Below are positions 52,473-61,307 of a DNA stretch of 64,000 bases, in pieces (position 1 is the stretch's first letter; each line of letters opens with the position of its first letter). Under the pieces are notes generated by a model. It made no database searches. It saw nothing but the letters and a program-made list of their open reading frames with translations, and was not told the DNA's origin. This stretch comes from Methanolinea sp. UBA277 (GTDB lineage: Archaea; Halobacteriota; Methanomicrobia; Methanomicrobiales; Methanospirillaceae). The stretch spans positions 1 to 64,000 of the forward strand of contig DANP01000014.1 of NCBI GenBank assembly GCA_002499905.1, in the 5' to 3' direction. A program made the position numbers and the translations under genes.

Positions 52473-53375
52473 TCAGAGATCCTTCCGGATGTGCCGGACT
52501 GCTTCCACCATCCGGGAGAGCTTACCAAACGCAGATTCCCGGGAGAGCATCCGGAGACCGCAATCGGGATCGATCAGCAGCTGCTCCGGTGCAAAGACGG
52601 TGAGTGCTCTCTCTATCCGCGTCCGGATGAGATCCATCTCCTCGACCTCTGGCCGGGAGGAGTCGACGCACCCGAACCCAATCATCTTTGCTCCGAGATC
52701 CACTTCCCGGAACAGCGCCAGGTTCTCGGGTGACCGGGCGAACTCGGCATCAAGGATGTCGACCGGCATGGCGGCAAGGTCATCGATGACCTCGGAAAGG
52801 TTTCCGCATACGTGCAGGCAGACCGGAACAGACCGGTTCCCGGCCACCATGCGGAGTGCCTCGGTTGCAGTACCGATATCTGCAGCACCGGTGGAGAGGA
52901 TAGGTTCGTCAATCTGGATAATTGAGACCCCTCCCTCCTCAAGGAGCACTGCTTCGCGGGCGAGCACCCGGGCGAGATCGAGAGCGAGCTCCCCCCTGCT
53001 CCGGTATGACGGTGTTGCAATATGGAGGGCGAAGGAGAGGGTGGTAGGTCCGGTGATGATTCCCTTGACCCGGGAAGCCCGGGAGAGTGCATACCGGGTA
53101 TCGGCCACGGTGATTGGTCCGGCCGCGGGCGAGACCGGACCGATCACCTCACTCCCGCGAATACCGGGGATCAGCCCGGTGAACATACCGACCATGTCAC
53201 CGCGGACCTGCCCGTCTGAGATGATATCGATGCCGGCGGCGACCTGGTCGGCGACCGCGGTCTTCACCGCTTCCCGGAACGGATCGATAAGTCCGGAGAT
53301 TCCCCTGCCCTTCACCACCGGATAGCTTCCGACCACTGTCGTAGGGAGGACCGGTTCCGGGGGAATCCTGCTCAT
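52473..53375 (-). CDS. Methionine synthase, archaeal MetE-core type
   Basis: 300 residues corresponding to the catalytic half of cobalamin-independent methionine synthase. TTVVGSYPVVKGRGI is at the N-terminus; the zinc-binding positions are in CLHVCGNL (His/Cys) and LLIDPDCGLRML (Cys). SIIQIDEPILSTG is the conserved substrate block. In methanogens the short form uses methylcobalamin-type corrinoid proteins as methyl donor for homocysteine; this role is inferred from family. Overlaps aspS by 4 nt. Confidence 0.9.
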   Translation of the reverse strand: MSRIPPEPVLPTTVVGSYPVVKGRGISGLIDPFREAVKTAVADQVAAGIDIISDGQVRGDMVGMFTGLIPGIRGSEVIGPVSPAAGPITVADTRYALSRASRVKGIITGPTTLSFALHIATPSYRSRGELALDLARVLAREAVLLEEGGVSIIQIDEPILSTGAADIGTATEALRMVAGNRSVPVCLHVCGNLSEVIDDLAAMPVDILDAEFARSPENLALFREVDLGAKMIGFGCVDSSRPEVEEMDLIRTRIERALTVFAPEQLLIDPDCGLRMLSRESAFGKLSRMVEAVRHIRKDL

Positions 53376-54664
53376 GGTGTCAGCCGGTGACGGTCTCTCG
53401 GGAAGAGGACCGCTTCCCTGATGTTTCCAAGCGAGAGCATGGTCATGATCAGGCGTTCGGCGCCAAGCCCCCAGCCGGCATGGGGGGGCATGCCGTAGCG
53501 GAAGGGCTCAAGGTAGAACTCAAAATTATCGGGGTTGAGTCCCTTGGCCTGGATCTGCCGGACGAGCAGGTCATGCTGGTGGACCCGCTGTGCCCCTGAA
53601 GAGAGCTCCATCCGGGGATGCATCAGGTCGAATGCCTTGCAGACCGTGGGATTGTCCTCGTAGGGCATGGCGTAGTAGGGCTTGATCTCGGTCGGCCAGT
53701 CGACGACAAAATAGTGCTCGCCCATCAGCTCGCCGATGGCCTTCTCGGCGGCAGTCCCGATATCGTCACCATATGTGATGGGATCACCGGTCGCCTCTGC
53801 CGCCATCCGGATGGCTTCGCTGTACGGGAGCCGGGGGAACGGGGCCTTCGGAACGGGGAGAGCCCCGATCTCGAGGGCCTCCAGCGCACTGCTGCACCGT
53901 TCGTTTACATCCCGGTACACGGTCACGATCAGCTCTTCGAGGAGCTCCATCACTGCATGGTGGTCGGCAAAGGAGACCTCGACATCGATGGAGGTGGCCT
54001 CGTTCAGGTGCTTGGTGGTATTATGCTCTTCTGCCCGGAATATCGGCCCGATCTCAAAGACCTTCTCGAACCCGGCCCCCATCATCATCTGCTTGTAGAG
54101 CTGCGGGCTCTGGTTGAGAAAAGCCTCCTTCTCAAAATATGCGATGGGAAAGAGCTCGGTCCCTCCCTCTGTGGCGGCTGCCACAATCTTCGGGGTGGAG
54201 ATGTTCACAAATCCGCGGGCATAGAGGAAATCGGAAACCGTCTGAAGAGCTACGCTCCTGACCTGGAAGACTGCCGCAACCCTCGGCCTGCGGGCATCCA
54301 GGAACCGGGCATCGAGCCGGGTATCAAGCTCAGCGGGAACCTTCTCCACCACATCGAGCGGAAGCGGGCTCTCGCTCCTGCACACGACCTCAAATTCTTC
54401 AGGAACGAGCTCTCTGCCGCCAGGGGCCTTCCCGATGGCTTTGACCCTGCCCTTTACCCTGACCAGGGACTCGCGGGATGCGTCCCTGAGGGCAGAAAGC
54501 ACCTGCTCCCCGACCTTTTTCTTCGGGACGGTCACCTGCAGTATCCCGGACCGGTCCCTGAGCAGAAAGAAGGTGAGACCCCCGAGATCCCGGACTTCAT
54601 GAACCCAGCCCAGAACCTCAGCCGTTTCCGTTTCAGGTGTCACTTCCCGTATTGGAATCCGCAT
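53372..54664 (-). CDS. aspS: Aspartate--tRNA(Asp/Asn) ligase
   Basis: 430 residues of archaeal class IIb AspRS: N-terminal OB fold (EVLGWVHEVRDLGGLTFFLL), motif 2 region FRAEEHNTTKHLNEATSIDV, FVVDWPTEIKPYYAM, and motif 3 GWGLGAERLIMTML near the end. Archaea without AsnRS use a non-discriminating enzyme with GatCAB; which kind this is cannot be settled from the window. It is the first gene of a pair with the methionine synthase. Confidence 0.95.
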   Translation of the reverse strand: MRIPIREVTPETETAEVLGWVHEVRDLGGLTFFLLRDRSGILQVTVPKKKVGEQVLSALRDASRESLVRVKGRVKAIGKAPGGRELVPEEFEVVCRSESPLPLDVVEKVPAELDTRLDARFLDARRPRVAAVFQVRSVALQTVSDFLYARGFVNISTPKIVAAATEGGTELFPIAYFEKEAFLNQSPQLYKQMMMGAGFEKVFEIGPIFRAEEHNTTKHLNEATSIDVEVSFADHHAVMELLEELIVTVYRDVNERCSSALEALEIGALPVPKAPFPRLPYSEAIRMAAEATGDPITYGDDIGTAAEKAIGELMGEHYFVVDWPTEIKPYYAMPYEDNPTVCKAFDLMHPRMELSSGAQRVHQHDLLVRQIQAKGLNPDNFEFYLEPFRYGMPPHAGWGLGAERLIMTMLSLGNIREAVLFPRDRHRLTP

Positions 54665-54750
54665 ATAAACCCTGTAGTTGTGGGGAGGGAGAGATAATCT
54701 CTTTTTGCCTCCCGCGTCAGACCGGGAGAGGAGAACCAGAGTACCCGGGA

Positions 54751-55416
54751 TCAGGAGCGGGAGGCGAGACTCCGGATCCGGGGTTCCAGTCCCGGAATAC
54801 CGGAATCGATCAGATCCCAGATCAGCACCCAGTCAGGACCGAAATAGGGCAGGGTAAACCGCGATCGCATTGCCGCAAGCTGGTTCCACGGGATCCCGGG
54901 AGAGGCCCCTTTCTGTTCGGGAGAGATGCGGGTTGCACATTCCCCGATCACCTGGATCGAACAGACTGCTGCCCGTTTCAGGGTCTCATCCCGGGAGAAT
55001 CCCTTGAAGTCGAGACTCTTTTTCCGCGAGATGAGGAAATCGCACTCAGCTGCCATCCGGGAGATGTAGACCCTGTCCCGGTTCTGCCGGGCATGCTCCT
55101 CGTCAATGTCTGCCGAGAGGTACTCCTCAAGCACCCTCTTCGTGACGAGGTCGACCGGGCGTCCGATGAGATCTTCGAGATATTCGGCGAGACCGAGAAA
55201 GTTGGTCCAGGTCTCTGCTCCCTGCTCGAACTCGACCTCGATGTCCACATCGCTGTCCGGACGCATGGTCCCCCGGGCAAATGATCCGAAGATGCCGATC
55301 TTGCGGATCCCAAACAGCTTCCGCATAACAGGAAACCGGGCATTGAGGGCGATCATAACCTCTTCGCGGATATCGGCCCCGGTATCCGGAGCCCGAACCT
55401 TCCCACCGTGTTCCAT
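54751..55416 (-). CDS. MNT-type nucleotidyltransferase fused to a HEPN/DUF86 domain
   Basis: 221 residues. Domain 1 (about 15-125) is a minimal nucleotidyltransferase: GSFARGTMRPDSDVDIEVEF (44-63) with the GSFARG motif and both catalytic aspartates (Asp56, Asp58). Domain 2 (about 130-215) is a DUF86/HepT-like HEPN domain, but the RNase motif R-X4-6-H-X-Y reads RSRFTLPY, lacking the histidine. MntA antitoxins AMPylate HepT toxins; here both are in one chain and the toxin half looks inactive. Start at 55416 is chosen because an AT-rich, promoter-like segment lies in the longer frame to 55500. Confidence 0.82.
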   Translation of the reverse strand: MEHGGKVRAPDTGADIREEVMIALNARFPVMRKLFGIRKIGIFGSFARGTMRPDSDVDIEVEFEQGAETWTNFLGLAEYLEDLIGRPVDLVTKRVLEEYLSADIDEEHARQNRDRVYISRMAAECDFLISRKKSLDFKGFSRDETLKRAAVCSIQVIGECATRISPEQKGASPGIPWNQLAAMRSRFTLPYFGPDWVLIWDLIDSGIPGLEPRIRSLASRS

Positions 55417-55526
55417 CCTCTCTTCACCCCGCAGGTATCGGGAACATATTGGCACTGCCTCCTCTTTAATGGGTTTATTTCGAGTCTCCCCAACATTCAT
55501 ATGGGTGGATGCTCTACTCCTCCCTC

Positions 55527-56015
55527 ATGAAAACCGGACTGGCAGTCATCATCCTCTGTCTCGCAATCCTTGCAGGGGGGTGCATCGGGCAGGAGCGGGA
55601 GGCGCCGCCTCCCGCGACACCTGCCCCCACCCCCCTCCCCACGACGCCGGAACCGCCAACGGTACCTCCGACCGTCGATGAATCGCTCGGTGGACCGGTT
55701 GAGTTCGAACCCCGTGGAGAATACCGTGTGGGGGATCGCATCATCCTTTCTGGCATTACCAACCTGGCGCCGGGAAACGAATTGCTCATCGAAGTGCGAT
55801 CGGTATCGTTTGGTCCCACCACCAAGACCGAAGACAGCCGGTTCTCCGGGGTTTCGGCAACGGTTGTTGTTGAGCAGGGTGCCGTGGATTCACGGAATAC
55901 CTGGCGCTATCTCCTGGACACCACCGGATTTGTGCCCGACCAGTACCAGGTCGAGATTTCGGGAATTACCGTCCCGGCATTCCGGAAGAGTGCATCCTTC
56001 ACCCTCCTCCCCTAA
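55527..56015 (+). CDS. Exported lipoprotein-like protein
   Basis: 162 residues. The signal sequence ends in LAGGC (Cys19), followed by a Pro/Thr-rich linker of about 35 residues and a beta-rich C-terminal domain (GEYRVGDRIILSGITNLAPG, then LLIEVRSVSF, WRYLLDTTGFVPDQYQVEIS). This resembles the repeat domains of methanogen surface proteins of unknown function. Start at ATG 55527 fits the signal peptide; 55509 is possible. Convergent with cofD, stop codons overlapping. Confidence 0.72.
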   Translation: MKTGLAVIILCLAILAGGCIGQEREAPPPATPAPTPLPTTPEPPTVPPTVDESLGGPVEFEPRGEYRVGDRIILSGITNLAPGNELLIEVRSVSFGPTTKTEDSRFSGVSATVVVEQGAVDSRNTWRYLLDTTGFVPDQYQVEISGITVPAFRKSASFTLLP

Positions 56016-56920
56016 TTCCGGCTCTCTCCGGTATCGAGCAGCGCCTTTGCGAGGGAGGCGCTCTGCTCTTCCCCGGTCATCAGCGTGTCGAACCTCAGGC
56101 TCCCTGCCACATCGACCGGGTCACGAATATCCTGGACAAAGAGGTCGATGATATCCCGGTAGAGCGCTGCCGTGGAGAGGGAATCGGGGGAGAGCCCCCG
56201 GGCCCGCATCAGTGCAGCTGCCGGGCCGCTGACCGGCGCATCCCCGATAAACGGGCTTATCGCAATGACGAATGCGTCCATCAGCACGGGAATGATTCCC
56301 TCGCACTCGAGTATGGGGAGAATACTCGTGACCGGATTGCTCGGGCCGATGATGACCATATCTGATGATTCGATTGCCGAGAGCACCTCATCGGTAGCCG
56401 AAGGGCCGGTGGGGGCATACCGGATGACTTCGTCGATGGGGAGCGATCCGCGGTGCTTCACCCAGTACTCCTGATAGTGGATGACGCGGTTCCCGGTCCT
56501 GATGAGGGTGGCCACCTGCTCATCGGTCATCGGGAGGACGGTCGCTATGATCCCCATCCGTTCACGAAGGATGCGGGTTGATTCGGTGAGGGAGCTGCCG
56601 CTCTTCAGGAGCTCCCCCCGTGCGATATGAACCGCCCGGTCACGGTCGCCGATACCGATGTACTCGTCAACACCCATCCGCAGGAGCTCCTCATGGGTCC
56701 GGAAGGTATCGCCCTCGATTCCCCACCACGTCCGGGTGTTGAGCAGGCCTGAGAAGAGGTAGAGGAGCGTATCGATGTCGGGGGAGAGGTGGCCGCCCGA
56801 TATCCAGATATCTTCTGCGGTGTTCACGACCACCGTGATCCCGGTGTCCGCGAGATGTTTCCGGGCACCCCGGATAAGCTTCGGGGTTCCCGTTCCTCCG
56901 GAAAGGAAGGTGATCATCAC
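56012..56920 (-). CDS. cofD: 2-phospho-L-lactate transferase CofD
   Basis: 302 residues. FLSGGTGTPKLIRGARKHL is the N-terminal nucleotide loop, VVVNTAEDIWISGGHLSPDI follows (substrate-metal site), and IIGPSNPVTSILPIL is the late conserved block. CofD joins lactyl-2-diphospho-5'-guanosine to the Fo precursor to give F420-0, the deazaflavin coenzyme of methanogenesis. No sibling cof genes lie nearby. It is divergent from the HD gene with 45 nt between starts. Confidence 0.95.
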   Translation of the reverse strand: MMITFLSGGTGTPKLIRGARKHLADTGITVVVNTAEDIWISGGHLSPDIDTLLYLFSGLLNTRTWWGIEGDTFRTHEELLRMGVDEYIGIGDRDRAVHIARGELLKSGSSLTESTRILRERMGIIATVLPMTDEQVATLIRTGNRVIHYQEYWVKHRGSLPIDEVIRYAPTGPSATDEVLSAIESSDMVIIGPSNPVTSILPILECEGIIPVLMDAFVIAISPFIGDAPVSGPAAALMRARGLSPDSLSTAALYRDIIDLFVQDIRDPVDVAGSLRFDTLMTGEEQSASLAKALLDTGESRN

Positions 56921-56965
56921 TCAATACATTTATCAGCCCGATATCAAGACAGTTTAGGTAACCGG

Positions 56966-58171
56966 ATGAAGATTATCAAGGACCCGGTCCATGGGTACAT
57001 CGAGGTCCCGGGGTACATCCTGCCCATCCTTGACGCCCCCGCCCTGCAGCGCCTCCGCTATATTCGCCAGCTCGGTTTCTCCTACCTTGTGTACCCGGGA
57101 GCCAACCATACCCGGTTTGAACACTCTCTCGGGACCATGTTTCTTGCCGATATGATGGCCCGCCAGCTGCTGCTCTCCCCCGATGAGCGCCAACTGATCA
57201 TCTCAACTGCCCTCATCCACGATATCGGACACGGCCCGTTCTCCCATGCCATCGAGCCGGCGATGGAGGAGCTCTGTGGGAGGGCGCACCATGATACGAC
57301 GTGGCTCGCAGAAGACGCCGATCTCTCCGCTATCCTTCACGGGCACGGGATCGACACCGGGCAGGCATCCGCGCTCCTGAAGGGGGAACACGAACTCTCG
57401 GGCATCCTGTACGGCGAGCTGGACGTTGACCGGATGGATTACCTCCTCCGCGATGCTCACTACACCGGGGTGCCCTACGGGACGGTCGATGCCCATCGTC
57501 TGATACGGAACACGGTCATCACCGACGGCCAGATTGCCATCCGGGAGGGAGGGATCAATGCTGCAGAATCCCTCCTGATAGCCCGCACCCTGATGCGGCC
57601 GGCCGTGTATTTCCACCATGTGAGCAGAATTGCCGAGATGATGTTCTCCCGTGCAGTCTACGAGCACTTCCAGAGTATCAGGGGGGCTCACCCGGCATCG
57701 TTTATGCGCCTGGACGATGCCGGCTGCTTCCAGAGCCTCCTCCACTCATCGTCCGAAGTGGCCCGGACGCTGGTCGAGGGTATCTACTTCCGGAGGATGT
57801 ACAAACGGGCCCTCTACGTGGGGAAAGACCAGGTCAATGTTACCCAGATCGCCCAGGAGATCACCCCCGGAAAGATGCGCGATCTGGCAGAACGGATCGC
57901 AAAGACCGCCGGAGTCGAAGCCTACGAGGTTCTGGTCGATCTGCCCGAGTTCCCGAAGGCCATGTCCATTCATGTGAAGGTGAAGAACCGGCACCGCGTG
58001 GTGGGGCTGGAAGAGTTATCTCCGCTCGTGACCACCCTCAATGAGACCCGGCGTGGCCAGTGGAGACTCGGGGTGTACACCCTGCCCGAACATGTTCAGG
58101 ATGTCGGGGCCGCCGCACGGGAAATCCTGCATATAAAACCGCTGACCACGCAGGACCGGCTCCCGTTCTGA
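56966..58171 (+). CDS. HD-domain phosphohydrolase (SAMHD1/dGTPase-like)
   Basis: 401 residues. IKDPVHGYIEVPGYILPILD and RLRYIRQLGFSYLVYPGANH are the family N-terminus. The metal ligands are His53 in TRFEHSLG, His85-Asp86 in LIHDIGHGPFSH and the Asp in DVDRMDYLLRD. The family includes dNTP triphosphohydrolases and uncharacterised HD enzymes. Start at 56966 by family N-terminus; upstream frame overlaps cofD. Substrate not predicted. Confidence 0.9.
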   Translation: MKIIKDPVHGYIEVPGYILPILDAPALQRLRYIRQLGFSYLVYPGANHTRFEHSLGTMFLADMMARQLLLSPDERQLIISTALIHDIGHGPFSHAIEPAMEELCGRAHHDTTWLAEDADLSAILHGHGIDTGQASALLKGEHELSGILYGELDVDRMDYLLRDAHYTGVPYGTVDAHRLIRNTVITDGQIAIREGGINAAESLLIARTLMRPAVYFHHVSRIAEMMFSRAVYEHFQSIRGAHPASFMRLDDAGCFQSLLHSSSEVARTLVEGIYFRRMYKRALYVGKDQVNVTQIAQEITPGKMRDLAERIAKTAGVEAYEVLVDLPEFPKAMSIHVKVKNRHRVVGLEELSPLVTTLNETRRGQWRLGVYTLPEHVQDVGAAAREILHIKPLTTQDRLPF

Positions 58172-58245
58172 ATGCGGAGATTTGGTCCGGACTAAAAAAG
58201 AACCTTTATGTACATCAAGGTGAACCTTCCAGCGAGGGGGATCCT

Positions 58246-58689
58246 GTGCTCGAATACTGGATAGTGGTCACGATTGGTGTGATCGTGGTTGTTGCTGCAC
58301 TCTGCCTGACCTACCTCTACGCAGAGAGCAGGGAACTGCGGCTGGTCCGCAGCAGGTACCGCCTGAAGGTCTACGAGGAACTCTTCCACGCCCTCACCGA
58401 TATGAATGTAGCCGGGACTGACGGGTACAAGCTCGAGCGTGCAAAAATGCGGCTCGCATTCACCCTGAACCGGCTCAACCTGGTGGCATCGGAGGAGGTC
58501 CTCAGACATGTGAACGAGCTGCTCGATTTCCTGAATGAGACCCCCGAAGGGAATTTCGACGTGCTTCGGCAGCTGAATATCCTGAACAACATTGTACGCG
58601 CAGCGCGAAAAGATCTCGACCCGGCATCGGCACAAGCTATCGAGGCGTCCGGGTTCAGATTCAGGTTCTATTCTCCGCTGCGGGAATGA
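58246..58689 (+). CDS. Single-pass membrane protein with helical cytoplasmic domain
   Basis: 147 residues from GTG 58246, with GAGGGGG 6-12 nt upstream as a good ribosome site. One N-terminal transmembrane helix (WIVVTIGVIVVVAALCLTYL, 4-23) precedes an all-helical region with heptad-like leucines (ELRLVRSRYRLKVYEELFHA, RLAFTLNRLNLVASEEVLRH). No family recognised. The upstream frame that starts at 58060 is discarded because it overlaps the HD gene. Confidence 0.7.
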   Translation: MLEYWIVVTIGVIVVVAALCLTYLYAESRELRLVRSRYRLKVYEELFHALTDMNVAGTDGYKLERAKMRLAFTLNRLNLVASEEVLRHVNELLDFLNETPEGNFDVLRQLNILNNIVRAARKDLDPASAQAIEASGFRFRFYSPLRE

Positions 58690-58707
58690 TCCCGCAATCA
58701 TTTTTTT
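58680..58707 (+). terminator. Hairpin plus T7 terminator
   Basis: GCGGGA-ATGA-TCCCGC is a perfect stem over the last codons and stop of the membrane-protein gene, followed after 5 nt by seven Ts. This looks like a bacterial-style intrinsic terminator, with the stop codon inside the loop. Confidence 0.65.
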
Positions 58708-58809
58708 AATGGTCAGATATCCGGCAGCTGTCCGGCATCTTACAGGGATACCAGTGCCGGCCGGTCACGGACCGGATCTGCCGTGCCGCGATCCATCGGA
58801 CTACCCCGG

Positions 58810-58820
58810 ATTTTAATATT
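58810..58820 (+). promoter_or_regulatory. TATA box of the mevalonate-branch pair
   Basis: ATTTTAATATT lies about 75-84 nt before the chosen ATG of the decarboxylase gene, giving a leader of about 50 nt that contains GAGGAG. A GTG at 58837 is an alternative start but would lie at the transcription start. Confidence 0.5.
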
Positions 58821-58893
58821 CAGCATCACCAATGTTGTGTGCGAAACGGGAATACCCCGATTCGAGGAGCATACAGCCGAGGAGTGGATCAGG

Positions 58894-60132
58894 ATGCGGG
58901 AATTTATCGACCGGATGAGAGAGTGCGGAGAAGTCATCGATATCGATGAACCCGTGGACGTGGTATACGAGCCCTGCAGGTATGCCCACAAGACCGACAA
59001 GCTCCTCTTCTTTCACCGGCTTGCGAGGGCCCGCGGGGTCATGAACGTCACGGCAACAAGGGACGCGCTCTCGCTTGCCCTGAACATTCCCAGGCACAAT
59101 ATGGTTCAGCGGCTCTCCCGGATGGAGTACCTGGGGTCGGTGGTCCGTCAGGGAAACCTCCCGATGACGTCGCCAGACCTGTCAAAGATACCGATTATGA
59201 AGCACTATCCCGGGGATGCCGGCAGGTACATCACCGCCGGCATCGTATTTTCCCGGTTCGGGGACATCGAGAACGCATCCATCCATCGCATGCTGGTTCT
59301 GGATGACCGGAAGGTCGCCGCCCGGCTGGTGGAAGGAAGGCATACCTCCACGCTCCACCGGGCCGCCCGTGAGCAGGGAGAGCGGCTGCCGGTTGCCGTT
59401 GCCATCGGGGTGCATCCTGCGGTCACCTTCGCGTGCTGCACGCGGGTGCCGAAGGGGAAGGAACTCCCCTATGCCGCAGAGCTGCTCGGCGGTGAGGTCC
59501 GGGTATGGCAGTGCGGCAACGGGGTTCTGGTGCCGGAAGCAGAGATCGTGCTTGAAGGATACATCGGCGGAGAAACCACCGAGGAAGGGCCGTTCGTCGA
59601 TATTACGGGGACCTATGACCAGGTGCGGACACAGCCGGTCATCGAATTTTCCGGCATGCACCTGATGAAGGATTCCATCTATCATGGCATCCTTCCCGCC
59701 GGAAACGAACACCGCATCCTGATGGGTGCCCCCTATGAGCCGTCCATTTACCGGGCGGTCGCAGGGGTGACCGAGGCGAAGAACGTCGTCCTGACCACCG
59801 GCGGGTGCGGGTACTTCCATGCGGTTATCCAGGTGCGCAAGCAGACCCAGGGCGATGCGAAGAACGCGATGATGGCTGCCTTTGCCACCCACACCTCGCT
59901 CAAGCATGTGGTGGTGGTGGACGAGGATATCGATCCCACCGATCCGGAGGATGTCGAATTCGCTGTCGCCACCCGGGTCAGGGGCGATCGGGATCTCCTG
60001 GTTATCACCGGAGCAAGGGGGTCATCACTCGATCCGACCCGCGCCGAGGACGGGACAAACGTGAAAGTCGGCATCGATGCCACCATTCCGCTCGGCCGCG
60101 AGGATGAGTTCCGTCGGGCGGTGTGGGAGTAA
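58894..60132 (+). CDS. UbiD-family decarboxylase, probable anhydromevalonate phosphate decarboxylase
   Basis: 412 residues of the UbiD prFMN-dependent decarboxylase family: ASIHRMLVLDDRKVAARLVE, ERLPVAVAIGVHPAVTFACC, then LLGGEVRVWQCGNGVLVPEA and GPFVDITGTYDQVRTQPVIE. In archaea a UbiD homologue next to an aconitase-X-type dehydratase is the trans-anhydromevalonate 5-phosphate decarboxylase of the modified mevalonate pathway, giving isopentenyl phosphate for lipid synthesis. The specific assignment is by the neighbour. The start at 58894 has GAGGAGTGGATCAGG upstream. Confidence 0.85.
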   Translation: MREFIDRMRECGEVIDIDEPVDVVYEPCRYAHKTDKLLFFHRLARARGVMNVTATRDALSLALNIPRHNMVQRLSRMEYLGSVVRQGNLPMTSPDLSKIPIMKHYPGDAGRYITAGIVFSRFGDIENASIHRMLVLDDRKVAARLVEGRHTSTLHRAAREQGERLPVAVAIGVHPAVTFACCTRVPKGKELPYAAELLGGEVRVWQCGNGVLVPEAEIVLEGYIGGETTEEGPFVDITGTYDQVRTQPVIEFSGMHLMKDSIYHGILPAGNEHRILMGAPYEPSIYRAVAGVTEAKNVVLTTGGCGYFHAVIQVRKQTQGDAKNAMMAAFATHTSLKHVVVVDEDIDPTDPEDVEFAVATRVRGDRDLLVITGARGSSLDPTRAEDGTNVKVGIDATIPLGREDEFRRAVWE

Positions 60133-60134
60133 GC

Positions 60135-61307
60135 ATGCATCTGCTTCCCGAAGAAGAGCGGATACTTGCCGGTGAATACGGCGAGACCCGCCAGAAGATG
60201 ATAGAGATCCTTACCGCCCTTGGTAAGGTATTCGGGGCCGCCCGGCTGGTCCCGATAATGAGTGCCCAGGTGAGCGGGGCCTCGTACAAGACCATCGGCG
60301 ATGCGGGCCTCGAATGGCTCTCCGGGCTCGATGCCCGCGTTTCTGTCCCAACCGTCCTCAATCCGGTCGGCATGGACAGGGTATCCTGGCGGGAGATGGG
60401 TATCCCGCCCGGCTTTGCCAAAAAACAGGAGGAGGTGATCGCCGCCTACGCCCGCCTCGGCATCCGTCTTGAGTGCACCTGCACGCCGTACTATATTTAT
60501 AAGACCCGGTTCGGCGAACATCTCGCCTGGTCTGAATCCTCTGCCGTTTCCTACGCAAATTCGGTCATCGGCGCCCGCACCAACCGGGAGGGGGGGCCGG
60601 GAGCCCTCGCTGCCGCCATCATCGGAAAGACTCCCGAGTATGGCCTCCACCTGGTTGCGGAGCGGAGGCCGCAGGTATATATCCGGGTGGAAGGGGGCGA
60701 TTCCCGGGACGATGTCGCCTGGTTCGGCGCCCTGGGCTGTATTGCCGGGAAGCTCGCCGGGAACCGCATCCCTTTCTTTTCCGGCATCAGACCACGACGC
60801 GACCAGCTGAAGGCGCTGGGTGCGGCAATGGCAGCATCCGGGGCGGTTGCCCTCTACCATGTCGCCGGCATCACCCCCGAAGCGCGGATATTCTCCTATG
60901 ATCTCAGCGGTATCGAGCAAATCCCGGTGACCGCCGGTGAGGTTGCGGCCCTCTGGACGGAGCTCCCGGTTGGGGCAGTTGCACTGGGATGCCCCCACTG
61001 CTCACCGGAAGAACTTTCCACCATCGCCAAACTCCTCGCCGGAAAACGGGTGAAGATACCGGTCTACATCTTTGCAGCGCGGAAGGTGATCGAGACATGC
61101 CGCGAAGCGGTCGCTACTATCGAACGGAGCGGTGCACGGGTCTATGCCGATACCTGCATGGTGGTCTCCCCTGCAATGGAGCAGTTCGGGACGATCATGG
61201 TCAACAGCGGCAAGGCGTTTTCCTATGTCCCTGATATGTGCGGGGCTGCAGTGAGAATTGGAACCACCGGGGAGTGTATCCGGGTGGCAACGGACGGAGC
61301 TACCTGA
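60135..61307 (+). CDS. Aconitase X, probable phosphomevalonate dehydratase large subunit
   Basis: 390 residues, aconitase-X family: AARLVPIMSAQVSGASYKTI, VSVPTVLNPVGMDRVSWREM, CTCTPYYIYKTRFGEHLAWS (cluster-region cysteines), then SESSAVSYANSVIGARTNRE and LGCPHCSPEELSTI. In archaea this forms phosphomevalonate dehydratase with a small DUF126 subunit, converting mevalonate 5-phosphate to anhydromevalonate phosphate, the substrate of the upstream decarboxylase. I see no small-subunit gene within the window. Start at ATG 60135 with GGGAG 6 nt upstream, 2 nt after the ubiD stop. Its end overlaps the decayed stress-protein gene. Confidence 0.87.
   Translation: MHLLPEEERILAGEYGETRQKMIEILTALGKVFGAARLVPIMSAQVSGASYKTIGDAGLEWLSGLDARVSVPTVLNPVGMDRVSWREMGIPPGFAKKQEEVIAAYARLGIRLECTCTPYYIYKTRFGEHLAWSESSAVSYANSVIGARTNREGGPGALAAAIIGKTPEYGLHLVAERRPQVYIRVEGGDSRDDVAWFGALGCIAGKLAGNRIPFFSGIRPRRDQLKALGAAMAASGAVALYHVAGITPEARIFSYDLSGIEQIPVTAGEVAALWTELPVGAVALGCPHCSPEELSTIAKLLAGKRVKIPVYIFAARKVIETCREAVATIERSGARVYADTCMVVSPAMEQFGTIMVNSGKAFSYVPDMCGAAVRIGTTGECIRVATDGAT

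Noticed and set aside
59748..60998. 416-residue open frame antisense to the UbiD/aconitase X pair
   Set aside because: Shadow across two conserved genes; no independent start signal or family match.
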